Origin: Acholeplasma granularum ATCC 19168
GTDB taxonomy: Bacteria; Bacillota_I; Bacilli_A; Acholeplasmatales; Acholeplasmataceae
Length of the DNA: 61,884 bases
NCBI RefSeq assembly: GCF_000526235.1
Contig: NZ_JAFR01000001.1
Coordinates: 1 to 61,884 of the forward strand
Direction of reading: 5' to 3'
A model generated the notes under the pieces. It was not told the origin of the DNA. It ran no database searches and worked only from the letters and a program-made list of their open reading frames with translations. The position numbers and the translations under genes were made by a program. Shown here piece by piece: positions 45,574 to 54,691 of this stretch. Within the stretch, counting starts at the first letter, position 1; each line of letters opens with the position of its first letter.

Positions 45574-45622
45574 GAAGGTCCAATATACATTTTCTATAAA
45601 TATATTGGGACTTTCTTTTTAT
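45572..45622 (+). terminator. Terminator after the GH36 gene (copy of 42815)
   Basis: AAGGTCCAATATA pairs with TATATTGGGACTTTCTTTTT (one mismatch) around a 13-nt loop. It is a diverged duplicate of the terminator at 42815-42869. Confidence 0.8.
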
Positions 45623-45720
45623 TTTGGTCCTTTAAATATGTTATATACTTAAAATAAAATCTTAAAAGATGTTTGTATGATAAGTTTTTTTGATATTTTT
45701 TTTATAAAACATTAAATGAG

Positions 45721-45749
45721 TTGACATAGATTATGATTCGGTATATAAT
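45721..45749 (+). promoter_or_regulatory. Consensus promoter of the lacI-type gene
   Basis: TTGACA (45721-45726), a 17-bp spacer and TATAAT (45744-45749): a perfect sigma-A-type promoter, 43 bp before the start codon. Confidence 0.85.
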
Positions 45750-45750
45750 T

Positions 45751-45766
45751 ACAATAACGATAATGT
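45751..45766. promoter_or_regulatory. LacI-type operator (autoregulatory), with an adjacent cre-like site
   Basis: ACAATAACGATAATGT matches the perfect palindrome at 46796 in 14 of 16 positions and directly follows the -10 element, so repressor binding would block transcription start. It has the central CG of LacI-family operators. Overlapping its end, GTAAAACGCTTACA (45765-45778) resembles a CcpA cre site on the minus strand with two mismatches. Confidence 0.65.
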
Positions 45767-45792
45767 AAAACGCTTACAGACTGGAGACTTGG

Positions 45793-46773
45793 ATGCAAAA
45801 AAGAGTATTACTTAAAGATATTGCAGAAAAAATGGGATTAACAATTAATACTGTATCTAGGGCACTTAAAGATAAAAAAGATATTTCTGAAGATACAAAA
45901 ACAGAGGTAAGACGTATAGCTTATCAAATGGGCTACATTCCGGATACCATAGCAAGCAGTTTAAGAAGTGGTGTTACCAAAACTATTGGAGTCATGTTTG
46001 ATAACATTGCCAACCCATACTTTGTAATTATGACAGATTTACTACATCAAGAACTTAAAAAAGATGGATATGAAATGATGATTTACACTAATAGTGGGGA
46101 TCATGCACAGTTAGATGTTGATAATTTTAATTTAATGGCCTCACGCAGACTAGATGGAATAATTACTTTTCTAAAACCTACCGAAGATGTTGTTAGATTA
46201 GCTAATAATAATTCCGTTCCAATGGTAATATTAGGTCGGGAAGGCGAAGATATCAATGTGGATTCAGTCTATACAGATGACTACCTAGGTGGTCAACTTA
46301 TGGCGCAATATTTAAGTGCGAAATACTTAGATAAAGTTGCATATGTAGGTGCTCCAATTGATATTATGTGTTCGATTAAAAGATCTGAAGGTTTAATGGA
46401 TTATTACCATGACCTTAATCACCCGATTAAAAATGAATATATTATTTATATTGAACACTATATAAGAGATTTTCATAAACATATTGATTTTTTAGTTGAA
46501 GAAGATATAAAAGCAATCTTTTGTTTCAACGATAGTATGGCATACGATGCTATGAGTTATCTAAAAAAACATTATCCATATAAAAATATAGAGGTTACTG
46601 GATATGATAATATTGGTTACGGTCTAAGAATACCCGTTGATCTTACTACGATAGATTCTGATAAAGTTAGTATGGTTAAAAAAGTAGTTAGATTCATAAA
46701 AAATAGAATTCAAGATCCAAACATGCCAATTCAAACGAAGGTATACCAAACTAAGCTAGTAAAATTCGAATAA
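45793..46773 (+). CDS. LacI-family transcriptional repressor
   Basis: 326 residues. The N-terminal helix-turn-helix and hinge are 'LLKDIAEKMGLTINTVSRAL' and 'YQMGYIPDTIASSLRSG', and the periplasmic-binding-like effector domain follows ('TKTIGVMFDNIANPYFVIM', 'CFNDSMAYDAM', 'EVTGYDNIGYG'). A consensus promoter with an operator over the start site and a second, perfect operator before the importer operon indicate autoregulation and control of the genes from 46832 on. The inducer is probably a galactose- or arabinose-containing sugar (inference from the enzymes encoded downstream). Confidence 0.93.
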   Translation: MQKRVLLKDIAEKMGLTINTVSRALKDKKDISEDTKTEVRRIAYQMGYIPDTIASSLRSGVTKTIGVMFDNIANPYFVIMTDLLHQELKKDGYEMMIYTNSGDHAQLDVDNFNLMASRRLDGIITFLKPTEDVVRLANNNSVPMVILGREGEDINVDSVYTDDYLGGQLMAQYLSAKYLDKVAYVGAPIDIMCSIKRSEGLMDYYHDLNHPIKNEYIIYIEHYIRDFHKHIDFLVEEDIKAIFCFNDSMAYDAMSYLKKHYPYKNIEVTGYDNIGYGLRIPVDLTTIDSDKVSMVKKVVRFIKNRIQDPNMPIQTKVYQTKLVKFE

Positions 46774-46795
46774 AATCAAATTTTACAAGTTTATA

Positions 46796-46811
46796 ACATT
46801 AACGTTAATGT
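46796..46811. promoter_or_regulatory. LacI-type operator before the importer operon
   Basis: ACATTAACGTTAATGT is a perfect 16-bp palindrome centred on CG, 20 bp upstream of the binding-protein start codon and its AAGGAG ribosome-binding site. It is the best match to the operator at 45751. Confidence 0.75.
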
Positions 46812-46831
46812 AAAATAAAAAGGAGAAGAAA

Positions 46832-48259
46832 ATGGAAACATTTAAGAAAGTACTTAGTATAACATTACTTATATTATCACTCTCAATTCTTGCTGCATGT
46901 GGAGGTAAAGACCCACTTGCTGAGGGAAAAACCCAAATCAACTTTTGGGGTTGGGGTGACCAATCAGAGGTTGCAGTATTTAGATCATTAGTTGATCAAT
47001 ACAATGAAACTAATGAAGATAATATATTTGTCAACTATACTCAAAAACCATCAAGTGGTTATGAATCAAGTATGGAAAGAACACTATCAGGTTCTAGAGC
47101 GCCAGACATTTTCTATGTTGGTGATGGGACTGTTAAAAAGTGGGTAGAATTAGATTATTTATATGACATCACAGAATTAGTTAATAATTCAGAAGTGATA
47201 GATTTAGAAAATATTTGGCCAACAGCAGTTTCTAGATATCGATACAACAAGGAAAATAGAACATCAAATGAAACAGATCCTATATATGCTTTACCTAAAG
47301 ATATTGGACCAACAGTTATTTACTATAATGCAGATGCATTAAAAGCTGTAGGCGTTACAATCGTTAGTAAAGATCTTGATGACGCTACAATTACCTCTGA
47401 AGAACAACAAGGCTTTAATTTAGAAGCTAAAATATTTAATAATCGTATTCCAATGACTTGGGAAGAAACACAAGAATTATCTTATTTACTAACTAAAAAA
47501 CATAATGCAAATGCTATCACCGATTATGGTTATTATACTGAGTGGTGGTTTAACTATGTTTGGAGCGTTGGTGGAGATGTTTTAACTATGAATAACAATG
47601 GAGATTATGAATTCTCATTAGGTAGTGAAACACCAAATGGAGAAAACCTACCAAGCACAAGAGATGCATTTAAACATTTTGTAGATTTATCAACAGTTCA
47701 TGAAACTTCACCTAAACCAAATACAATTTCAACAGTAGGTAAAACAAACTACTTTACAACTGGTAAGGTAGCAATGATGGTAGATGGTAGATGGTCAACA
47801 GTTACTATTAGAAAAGATGCAAACTTTGATTGGGACGTAGCACCACTTCCAGTTCATGAAAATGGAATTCAAGCAGGTCATTCCGGCTCAATGGGATTCG
47901 GAATATGGAAACGTACATCTAAGAGTCAAGAAGCATTTAAATTTATGGAATATTTATCAGGACCAATCGGACAAGCTGCTCAATCAGAAACTGGATTCAA
48001 CATTCCAAACCAAATTGATTTGGCAAACACAGAAGTCTTCTTACAAAGTGATCAAAAACCAAAGAATGCTAAAACATTTATTGAAGCAGCGATGCATCAA
48101 AGACCTGGTGACTGGGCATATCTTCCAGACTCAGCATGGATTACAGTATGGGCACCAACGTTAAATGGTGCTGTACTCAATGGACAAACAAACATTGATC
48201 AATTCTTTAATCAAGTAACATCTGCAACAAATCAAATATTAAAAACATATACAGAATAA
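46832..48259 (+). CDS. ABC sugar-binding lipoprotein, second importer
   Basis: 475 residues with lipobox 'LAAC' (Cys23). It is a family 1 solute-binding protein: 'QINFWGWGDQSEVAVFRSLV', 'SRAPDIFYVGDGTVKKW', 'PMTWEETQELSYLLTKKH' and 'YFTTGKVAMMVDGRWS' are typical. Strong aromatic content ('EWWFNYVW', 'RPGDWAYLPDSAW') suits stacking against sugar rings. It is the first gene of the LacI-controlled operon and is followed by two permeases but no ATPase; the MalK-type ATPase at 25093 may serve it. The ligand is probably a galactan- or arabinan-derived oligosaccharide (inference). Confidence 0.93.
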   Translation: METFKKVLSITLLILSLSILAACGGKDPLAEGKTQINFWGWGDQSEVAVFRSLVDQYNETNEDNIFVNYTQKPSSGYESSMERTLSGSRAPDIFYVGDGTVKKWVELDYLYDITELVNNSEVIDLENIWPTAVSRYRYNKENRTSNETDPIYALPKDIGPTVIYYNADALKAVGVTIVSKDLDDATITSEEQQGFNLEAKIFNNRIPMTWEETQELSYLLTKKHNANAITDYGYYTEWWFNYVWSVGGDVLTMNNNGDYEFSLGSETPNGENLPSTRDAFKHFVDLSTVHETSPKPNTISTVGKTNYFTTGKVAMMVDGRWSTVTIRKDANFDWDVAPLPVHENGIQAGHSGSMGFGIWKRTSKSQEAFKFMEYLSGPIGQAAQSETGFNIPNQIDLANTEVFLQSDQKPKNAKTFIEAAMHQRPGDWAYLPDSAWITVWAPTLNGAVLNGQTNIDQFFNQVTSATNQILKTYTE

Positions 48260-48270
48260 CGGAGTAAGTC

Positions 48271-49191
48271 ATGACATCAACTGAAAAAAGAAAAACTTTA
48301 AAGTACATACCAAATAAATCTAAGTGGGGACTAGGTTTAGCAATCATACCTTTAATAGGGTATGCAATATTTGGACTACTCCCACTGATTTTAAGTGTTG
48401 TAATTAGTTTATTTGATTTAAACGGTTACCGTTTTGAAGGTATGGAATTTGTAGGTTTTAATAATTTCAGTCATGTCATTACTGACCCACTGTTTTACAA
48501 AAGTATTTTAAACACACTCTATGCTATGTTATCAATCCCTATAACAATAGGTTTATCACTGCTTATCGCAACAGTATTAATGAACCCGAAAATTAAAGGA
48601 AAAGCAGCATTTAGAACAATATTTTTTATTCCTTATGTATGTAGTGTTGTTGCAGTTTCTATTATGTGGCGTTGGCTTTTAGATGGTGAGTATGGAACGA
48701 TAAATCAAATACTTAGTATGATTAACATAGACGGTCCAGACTGGTTAGGTGATTCTAGAAGTTTCATGCCAGCGATGATCATGATGAGTGTATGGGGTGG
48801 GTTAGGATTTAATGTTATATTATTTTCTGCAGCACTTACAAACGTAGATCATTCATTATATGAGGCTGCTCAAATAGATGGTGCTGGTACGATAAGAAAA
48901 TTTGTCAGTATTACATTACCATCTATATCTCCTGTGACTTTTTATATATTAGTTATTAGTTTAATTGGTGGATTACAAGATTTTGCTAGATTCCAAATTA
49001 TGGCACCAGGTGGTGGACCTGATAATGCAGGATTAACAGTAGTTTACTATCTATATAACGCAGGATTTACAAATGTAGTTACATATGGAATGGGTATTGC
49101 ATCAGCAGTTTCATGGGTATTAACAATTATTATTGCAAGTATTACAGCAATGAACTTTATTGCATCGAAGAAGTGGGTGGCAAATTCATGA
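48271..49191 (+). CDS. ABC sugar permease (MalF type), second importer
   Basis: 306 residues, the normal size for the family and without the coiled-coil extension seen in the permease at 26150. Six membrane helices are predicted, starting at 'LGLAIIPLIGYAIFGLLPL'. The EAA loop is 'EAAQIDGAGTIRKFVSITLP'. It starts 11 bp after the binding-protein stop with a GGAG ribosome-binding site and overlaps the next permease (ATGA). It forms the membrane channel with that protein. Confidence 0.93.
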   Translation: MTSTEKRKTLKYIPNKSKWGLGLAIIPLIGYAIFGLLPLILSVVISLFDLNGYRFEGMEFVGFNNFSHVITDPLFYKSILNTLYAMLSIPITIGLSLLIATVLMNPKIKGKAAFRTIFFIPYVCSVVAVSIMWRWLLDGEYGTINQILSMINIDGPDWLGDSRSFMPAMIMMSVWGGLGFNVILFSAALTNVDHSLYEAAQIDGAGTIRKFVSITLPSISPVTFYILVISLIGGLQDFARFQIMAPGGGPDNAGLTVVYYLYNAGFTNVVTYGMGIASAVSWVLTIIIASITAMNFIASKKWVANS

Positions 49192-50084
49192 GAAATGAAA
49201 ATTTAATTAGAAAATCAAAATTTCACTATAAATGGAAAAGCTATTTACAAACTATTTTAAGTTATACATTCTTGATTCTACTTTCATCATTTATAATTAT
49301 TCCATTTTATGTCATATTTATTACCTCAGTAAAATCAAGAGCAGATTCTTTATCCATACCTTTTACATGGTTACCCAGTCAAGGTTGGCATTTTGATGGA
49401 TACTTTAGTGTGTTATTTTCTGACCTTTCTGGTGGCGGTGATGGGACATCAACAATTATTAGAGGATTTATGAATACACTTATAGTAGTCATACCATCTA
49501 CACTCATTGGACTTTTAACATCAGCACTATCTGCTTATGCATTTGCAAAACTCAAATTTAAAGGTAAGAAAATAGGCTTTGGTGTATTACTAGTCACAAT
49601 GATGATTCCAGGTGTCATCATGCTTGTACCAAGTTATATGGTATATGATGCATTAGGATTAGTCGATAGTTTCTTTCCTTTAATGGTACCTGGAATGTTT
49701 GGAGCGGCAGCTGCTGTGTTCTTCTTAAGACAATTTTTCCAAGGCATACCTGATGAATTACTCGAGGCAGCAACAATTGATGGTATGGGAGAATTAGGTA
49801 TATTTTTTAAGATTATGCTACCTTTATCAAAACCAGCATTAATTGCACAAGGCATCTTAGGGTTTATTGCAGGTTATAATGATTATTTTGGACCTTTAAT
49901 ATATCTACATGATCCAAAAAAATATACATTACAAATTGCACTATCATATTTTGAAGGCACATATGTTAATGACTGGCCAACAGTCATGGCTGGTGCAGTT
50001 ATCACACTTGTACCAACCATAGTAATATTCTTAATCGCACAAAAATATTTTGTTCAAGGTATTACAATGACTGGATTTAAATAA
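49188..50084 (+). CDS. ABC sugar permease (MalG type), second importer
   Basis: An in-frame ATG at 49113 lies deep in the previous gene; GGTGG before 49188 and the ATGA overlap there mark the real start, giving 299 residues. The first helix is 'FLILLSSFIIIPFYVIFITS' and the EAA loop 'EAATIDGMGELGIFFKIMLP'. The C-terminus 'YFVQGITMTGFK' is the classic end of MalG-type permeases. It partners the preceding permease. Confidence 0.93.
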   Translation: MRNENLIRKSKFHYKWKSYLQTILSYTFLILLSSFIIIPFYVIFITSVKSRADSLSIPFTWLPSQGWHFDGYFSVLFSDLSGGGDGTSTIIRGFMNTLIVVIPSTLIGLLTSALSAYAFAKLKFKGKKIGFGVLLVTMMIPGVIMLVPSYMVYDALGLVDSFFPLMVPGMFGAAAAVFFLRQFFQGIPDELLEAATIDGMGELGIFFKIMLPLSKPALIAQGILGFIAGYNDYFGPLIYLHDPKKYTLQIALSYFEGTYVNDWPTVMAGAVITLVPTIVIFLIAQKYFVQGITMTGFK

Positions 50085-50105
50085 TTTGAAAGGTAAAAAA
50101 TATTG

Positions 50106-51683
50106 ATGAAAAAAACATTGACAATCATAACAACATTTAGTTTATTATGCTTACTTGTAGCTTGTGGTTCTGATACAGGTAACTATTTTGATGGTTTAAC
50201 GGAACCATACAATGAAAACTTATTTTTTAGAAATGATTTAGAGGTAAGAATAGCGGACCCCTCAGTAATTTACATTACAGAAGGAAAAGAAGCAGGTTAC
50301 TTTTACTTATACGGTACTACAGATCAATTAAGCGCAACAGGTATTTATGCATATAGAACTAAAAATTTCAATGACTGGCAATTAATGGGACCAGCATTTG
50401 TACCCCACAAAGATTCTTGGGGAATTAGTTCGATTTGGGCTCCCGAAGTTATTTATATGAATGAAAAATACTATATGTACTACTCAGCAACTAATCGTTT
50501 TAATAACAATTTAAAGGGATTAGGTGTTGCAGTTTCAGATAGTCCTTATGGTCCTTTTGAAGTCTATGAAGGAACAACTATTGATAACCGTGAAATCACT
50601 GTTGCTGATCAGCCATTTGATGTAGGATTTAAAGCAATTGACGTATCACCTTTTATAGATACAAATGGCGATTTTTACCTTTACTTTTCTAAAGACCAAG
50701 TTGATGGTATCTCATCAATTTGGGGTGTAAAAATGTTGGATCCTGTTACACCTGATTTATCGACTTTAAAACAATTAACACAACCAAGCTTTAGATCGAT
50801 GGATGCATATGAAAATGCCATATTAAGATTTGGTCAAGTATCATGGGAACATGCAAATGACTCACAAGGTTATGTCATGTGGAACGAAGGACCATTCATG
50901 TATGAAAAAGATGGTGTATACTTCTTAAGTTATTCAGCAAACCCATATTGGTCTAGAGAATATGCAGTAGGTTATGCAACATCAAATAGTCCTTTAGGAG
51001 ATTTTGTAAAACCAGAAGATAACCGTATTCTTGGAGTTGATACAAACTGGGATCATATGTCAGGTACTGGACACCACGTATTCTTTGAAGCTGGCGATGA
51101 ATTATTTGTTGCATATCATGCTCACCAAGATAGAGTATTTGGTAATTCAAGTAGAGCGGTTGCATTTGATAGAGTATTTATAAATGAAGATGAACTATAC
51201 ATAAATGGACCAACATATTCACTACAACCATTACCTGAAATTATTACAGGCTATAAAAATATTGCAAAGGATGCAACATTTGAGGCAACCAATACATTAG
51301 ATGTTGAAAAACTAAATGATAATATTGTTGCAATGCATTATAAAGATGCCTCAACTCAAATGGATGTAGAAACAGGTAGCACAACCATTACAATTAAATT
51401 TGATTCTGAAAAGTTAGTACGTGCGCTATTAATATATAATTCTGTAGATTATGAAACAGCATTTTTTGAAATAGAGTCCATTAATGTTTCAAATCAAGTT
51501 AAAATTAAAAATCTAGGATTTAATAATAATTATATAAATAGAGAATTTCCAGATTTCCCTGAAATGAGACCGGGTGGAGCCTTTATTGCTGAATTTAATG
51601 AAACAACAACAAAAGAAATAACAATCACTATTAAACAAGAAGGTTCAATTTCAATACCAGAAATTGTTATATTAGGAAAGTAA
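50106..51683 (+). CDS. Surface lipoprotein GH43 glycosidase
   Basis: ATG 50106 is the start (the bases before it read TTG), giving 525 residues with lipobox 'LVAC' (Cys20). The five-bladed propeller residues of GH43 are present: Asp51 in 'RIADPSVIY', Asp in 'KAIDVSPFID' and Glu in 'VMWNEGPFMY', with 'SSIWAPEVIYMNEKYYMYYS' typical of the family. The C-terminal 130 residues form a beta-sandwich, probably carbohydrate-binding. GH43 enzymes release arabinose, xylose or galactose from plant-type polysaccharides. Being lipid-anchored, it trims polymer outside the cell before import. Confidence 0.9.
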   Translation: MKKTLTIITTFSLLCLLVACGSDTGNYFDGLTEPYNENLFFRNDLEVRIADPSVIYITEGKEAGYFYLYGTTDQLSATGIYAYRTKNFNDWQLMGPAFVPHKDSWGISSIWAPEVIYMNEKYYMYYSATNRFNNNLKGLGVAVSDSPYGPFEVYEGTTIDNREITVADQPFDVGFKAIDVSPFIDTNGDFYLYFSKDQVDGISSIWGVKMLDPVTPDLSTLKQLTQPSFRSMDAYENAILRFGQVSWEHANDSQGYVMWNEGPFMYEKDGVYFLSYSANPYWSREYAVGYATSNSPLGDFVKPEDNRILGVDTNWDHMSGTGHHVFFEAGDELFVAYHAHQDRVFGNSSRAVAFDRVFINEDELYINGPTYSLQPLPEIITGYKNIAKDATFEATNTLDVEKLNDNIVAMHYKDASTQMDVETGSTTITIKFDSEKLVRALLIYNSVDYETAFFEIESINVSNQVKIKNLGFNNNYINREFPDFPEMRPGGAFIAEFNETTTKEITITIKQEGSISIPEIVILGK

Positions 51684-51692
51684 GGTAAATAA

Positions 51693-54662
51693 ATGAAAAA
51701 AATAATAAATTTATTTATATTAGGGTTGGTCCTCATATTAATAGCCTGTCAACCAACTAAATACAGTTTTGAGAATCCAATTTATCCTGAGGATATTGAC
51801 TTTAACTCAAGTGAACTTGATGAAAATATAAGTCTTGATGGTAAATTAGATGAAGCATTTTATAATGACCTTGAAGATTTAAGTTTTACATCAGCTCAAA
51901 ACCCAAATCAATCCATGTCAATTAAAGCATACTTTGCTAATAAAGGGCTTCTTGTAGGTATTTTTAGAAATGATAAATCAGTTTACAGTGACGAATCAAT
52001 CCAAGTGTTTAGAAATGATTCAGTCGAATTATATATTAATCCAACAAACAATAAACAATCTTTAACAAAAGATTATGTACAACTAAGAATCTCTGCAACA
52101 AATCTAAAAGAATCATGGATTGGTACACCTTCACCTGATGGTTACCCATGGAGCTATTATTTTGTACCATTTATGTCAGAAGTATATGTTGATGGTCAAA
52201 TCATTGACTCATATGAAAATGATATAGAAGACAATAGAAAGTCAAATGGATATAGTATAGAAGTATTTATCTCTTGGGAAACATTGGGATTAACATCTAA
52301 GCCAGACACCATTGATCTATTCCCAGCATTTGTTGATAAAACCGGATTAGGTGTCAATGAATTTAAATGGAATGGATATGGAACTGCACATAATAATCCA
52401 AGCGGTTATGTTACATTCAATCATCAAAAACCAGGTACTGAATCAGGAAGTATATTTGGAGATTCTAATTTTGGGATGTATGCAACAACCGGATTTGATG
52501 TTAAAAACGATAACATTTTAGTTCAACAAAATGGTGGGTATGATCAATACACATTCTTTAAGAATGTTCATGGATCAAAATATGGATTTAGTGTTGAAAT
52601 ATCAGACTTAAATATTTTAAATGGTGATCAATATCCAAAAGTTGGAGTGATTGTTGGACAAAACGAAAGTGAACTATTAGTATTCTTACTCGATCCATTC
52701 GTTAATTTTGATAATTTCTATGGTGTATTAGTACCAAGAAATAAAGTAAATGGAGAATGGGGACAATGGGGATGGAATGATGGTATACCACTACCAATTG
52801 GCTTTAATTATCAAAGCAAAAACAAAATTTCTGTCGTTCGAGATGAAACATTTGTTTATATATTTGTAAATGATGAATTCATTGTAAAAAGAGAACATAA
52901 TTTCACAGAAGACACACAAGCCGGACTATTCACAATGAATATGACTGCTAGATATACCAATGCAACAGCATTTAATGAAACAGTTATTGATAATTTAATT
53001 ACTTTATCAGAAACTCCGGAAAATGATACATTTATGCAACCAACACCAGGTTTTAAAATTGAAGAAAATAGTGCAATACAAAATGGTGGGTATGATCAAT
53101 GGGTTTACCTAAAAGAAGTACAAGGTAGTGTATATGGATTCAGTGTAAATATATCTGATTTAATCATTTTAAATAATGATCAATTTCCTAAAGTAGGTAT
53201 CGTAGTTGGTAAAGATAGTAATAGAATTCTTAATTACTTCTTAGATCCATTTCCAGGTTTTAACAATTATTATGGATTAATTGTTGAAGGTGCACTAAAG
53301 GGTAGTGCTTGGACTGACTGGCAGTGGCCAGATGGTGTGAATCTACCTGTAGGTTTTAGTTATCATGACAATAATAAAATAACATTATTAAAAGATGAAA
53401 CAAATGTATATATATTAGTTAATGATGTCTTTGTACAAAAACAAGCACATGGATTTACAAATGACACACAAGCTGGATTGTTTACCATGAACATGCATGC
53501 AAACTATACAAATATAGAAGTATTTGATACAGCATCCGTTCAAGCTCAAATTGAATCAATTGAATCAAATAGTTCAAATCTATATGAAAATATTACAGCA
53601 GGATTTGATGTTACAGATGAAACAAATGTAAAACAAAATGGATTAGGTGTTCAAAGTCTTTACTTTAAAGATATGATTGGTAATGCATTTATGGCAACCA
53701 CATACATAACAATCGGTTCAAATTTAGATAATGACCAGACACCAAAGATTGGTATGGTTACAAGAAATGATAATGGTGGTCAAATCGCATACTTATTAGA
53801 TCCACATGCTGCTAAAGATTGGAAAGATGTTGTTATCGTAAGAAAACCATCAGGTAGTGACTATAACTGGCCAGGAACACAAATTTGGTTAGATGAACTA
53901 GACTACAATAACGAAATAAAATTAACAGTCGTTCGCTCATTAAATACACTTTATTATTTCGTTGATGATGTCTTAATCCACATTGGTACAACATTAAATA
54001 GTTTAGATTCACAACCAGGATTAATGACAATGGCACATACTGGTACATTTAAAAACTCTTATGCAACAATAGATCAATTAGAAATTGATGCATACTTAGA
54101 TAACTACATTTTTAATGCAACAGATAATTTTGGATGGGAAGGTACTGGTAACTTTAATGTTGTATCACAAACAGAAGTAACTATGAATCCAAATCCATAT
54201 CAAGTTAATGAACCAAACAACTTAATTGTTAATAAAGATATTGAATTAACAGGAGACTTTTCAATTGAGTTTGATATTTCCAATGTAACATACGTAGATA
54301 AAGCAGCACCAGGTATCGAAGTATGGCCAAAGCTATCATTCTTACTCATTCAAAGTGATAATACAAAAAATTATGTTTCATTTGGTGCAGCATTAGATAA
54401 ACAAAATAGAATTGAAACATTCTTTGATACATGGGTTAATTGGCAAGAATTTACAAATGTTGACTGGCAAACAGGATTTAATATCAAAATCATTCGTACA
54501 ATCTTAAACAACCAAGCAACAATTCAGATTTACGTAAATGATGTTTTAATTCAAATTGATAGTGAAACAAGTTCAATTACAACTGATTATATTGGTACTT
54601 ATACAATAGGTTTAACTTTTAATCATGCAAGTGGACAAATTTCAAATATGATACATACATAA
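51693..54662 (+). CDS. Very large surface lipoprotein with CBM9-like and four LamG-like modules
   Basis: 989 residues with lipobox 'LIAC' (Cys19). Residues about 40-245 resemble family 9 carbohydrate-binding/DOMON-type domains ('LDGKLDEAFYNDLEDLSF', 'YSIEVFISWETLGL'). Four tandem modules of about 170-200 residues follow; the first two are nearly parallel, with 'NGGYDQYTFFKNVHGSKYGF' matching 'NGGYDQWVYLKEVQGSVYGF' and 'DTQAGLFTMNM' repeated exactly. Modules three and four are more diverged. The fold is probably a concanavalin/LamG-like sandwich. There is no catalytic motif. It likely binds the polysaccharide that the neighbouring GH43 and GH2 enzymes degrade. Confidence 0.82.
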   Translation: MKKIINLFILGLVLILIACQPTKYSFENPIYPEDIDFNSSELDENISLDGKLDEAFYNDLEDLSFTSAQNPNQSMSIKAYFANKGLLVGIFRNDKSVYSDESIQVFRNDSVELYINPTNNKQSLTKDYVQLRISATNLKESWIGTPSPDGYPWSYYFVPFMSEVYVDGQIIDSYENDIEDNRKSNGYSIEVFISWETLGLTSKPDTIDLFPAFVDKTGLGVNEFKWNGYGTAHNNPSGYVTFNHQKPGTESGSIFGDSNFGMYATTGFDVKNDNILVQQNGGYDQYTFFKNVHGSKYGFSVEISDLNILNGDQYPKVGVIVGQNESELLVFLLDPFVNFDNFYGVLVPRNKVNGEWGQWGWNDGIPLPIGFNYQSKNKISVVRDETFVYIFVNDEFIVKREHNFTEDTQAGLFTMNMTARYTNATAFNETVIDNLITLSETPENDTFMQPTPGFKIEENSAIQNGGYDQWVYLKEVQGSVYGFSVNISDLIILNNDQFPKVGIVVGKDSNRILNYFLDPFPGFNNYYGLIVEGALKGSAWTDWQWPDGVNLPVGFSYHDNNKITLLKDETNVYILVNDVFVQKQAHGFTNDTQAGLFTMNMHANYTNIEVFDTASVQAQIESIESNSSNLYENITAGFDVTDETNVKQNGLGVQSLYFKDMIGNAFMATTYITIGSNLDNDQTPKIGMVTRNDNGGQIAYLLDPHAAKDWKDVVIVRKPSGSDYNWPGTQIWLDELDYNNEIKLTVVRSLNTLYYFVDDVLIHIGTTLNSLDSQPGLMTMAHTGTFKNSYATIDQLEIDAYLDNYIFNATDNFGWEGTGNFNVVSQTEVTMNPNPYQVNEPNNLIVNKDIELTGDFSIEFDISNVTYVDKAAPGIEVWPKLSFLLIQSDNTKNYVSFGAALDKQNRIETFFDTWVNWQEFTNVDWQTGFNIKIIRTILNNQATIQIYVNDVLIQIDSETSSITTDYIGTYTIGLTFNHASGQISNMIHT

Positions 54663-54691
54663 AATATACGAATAAGACTAGGTGAATTATA

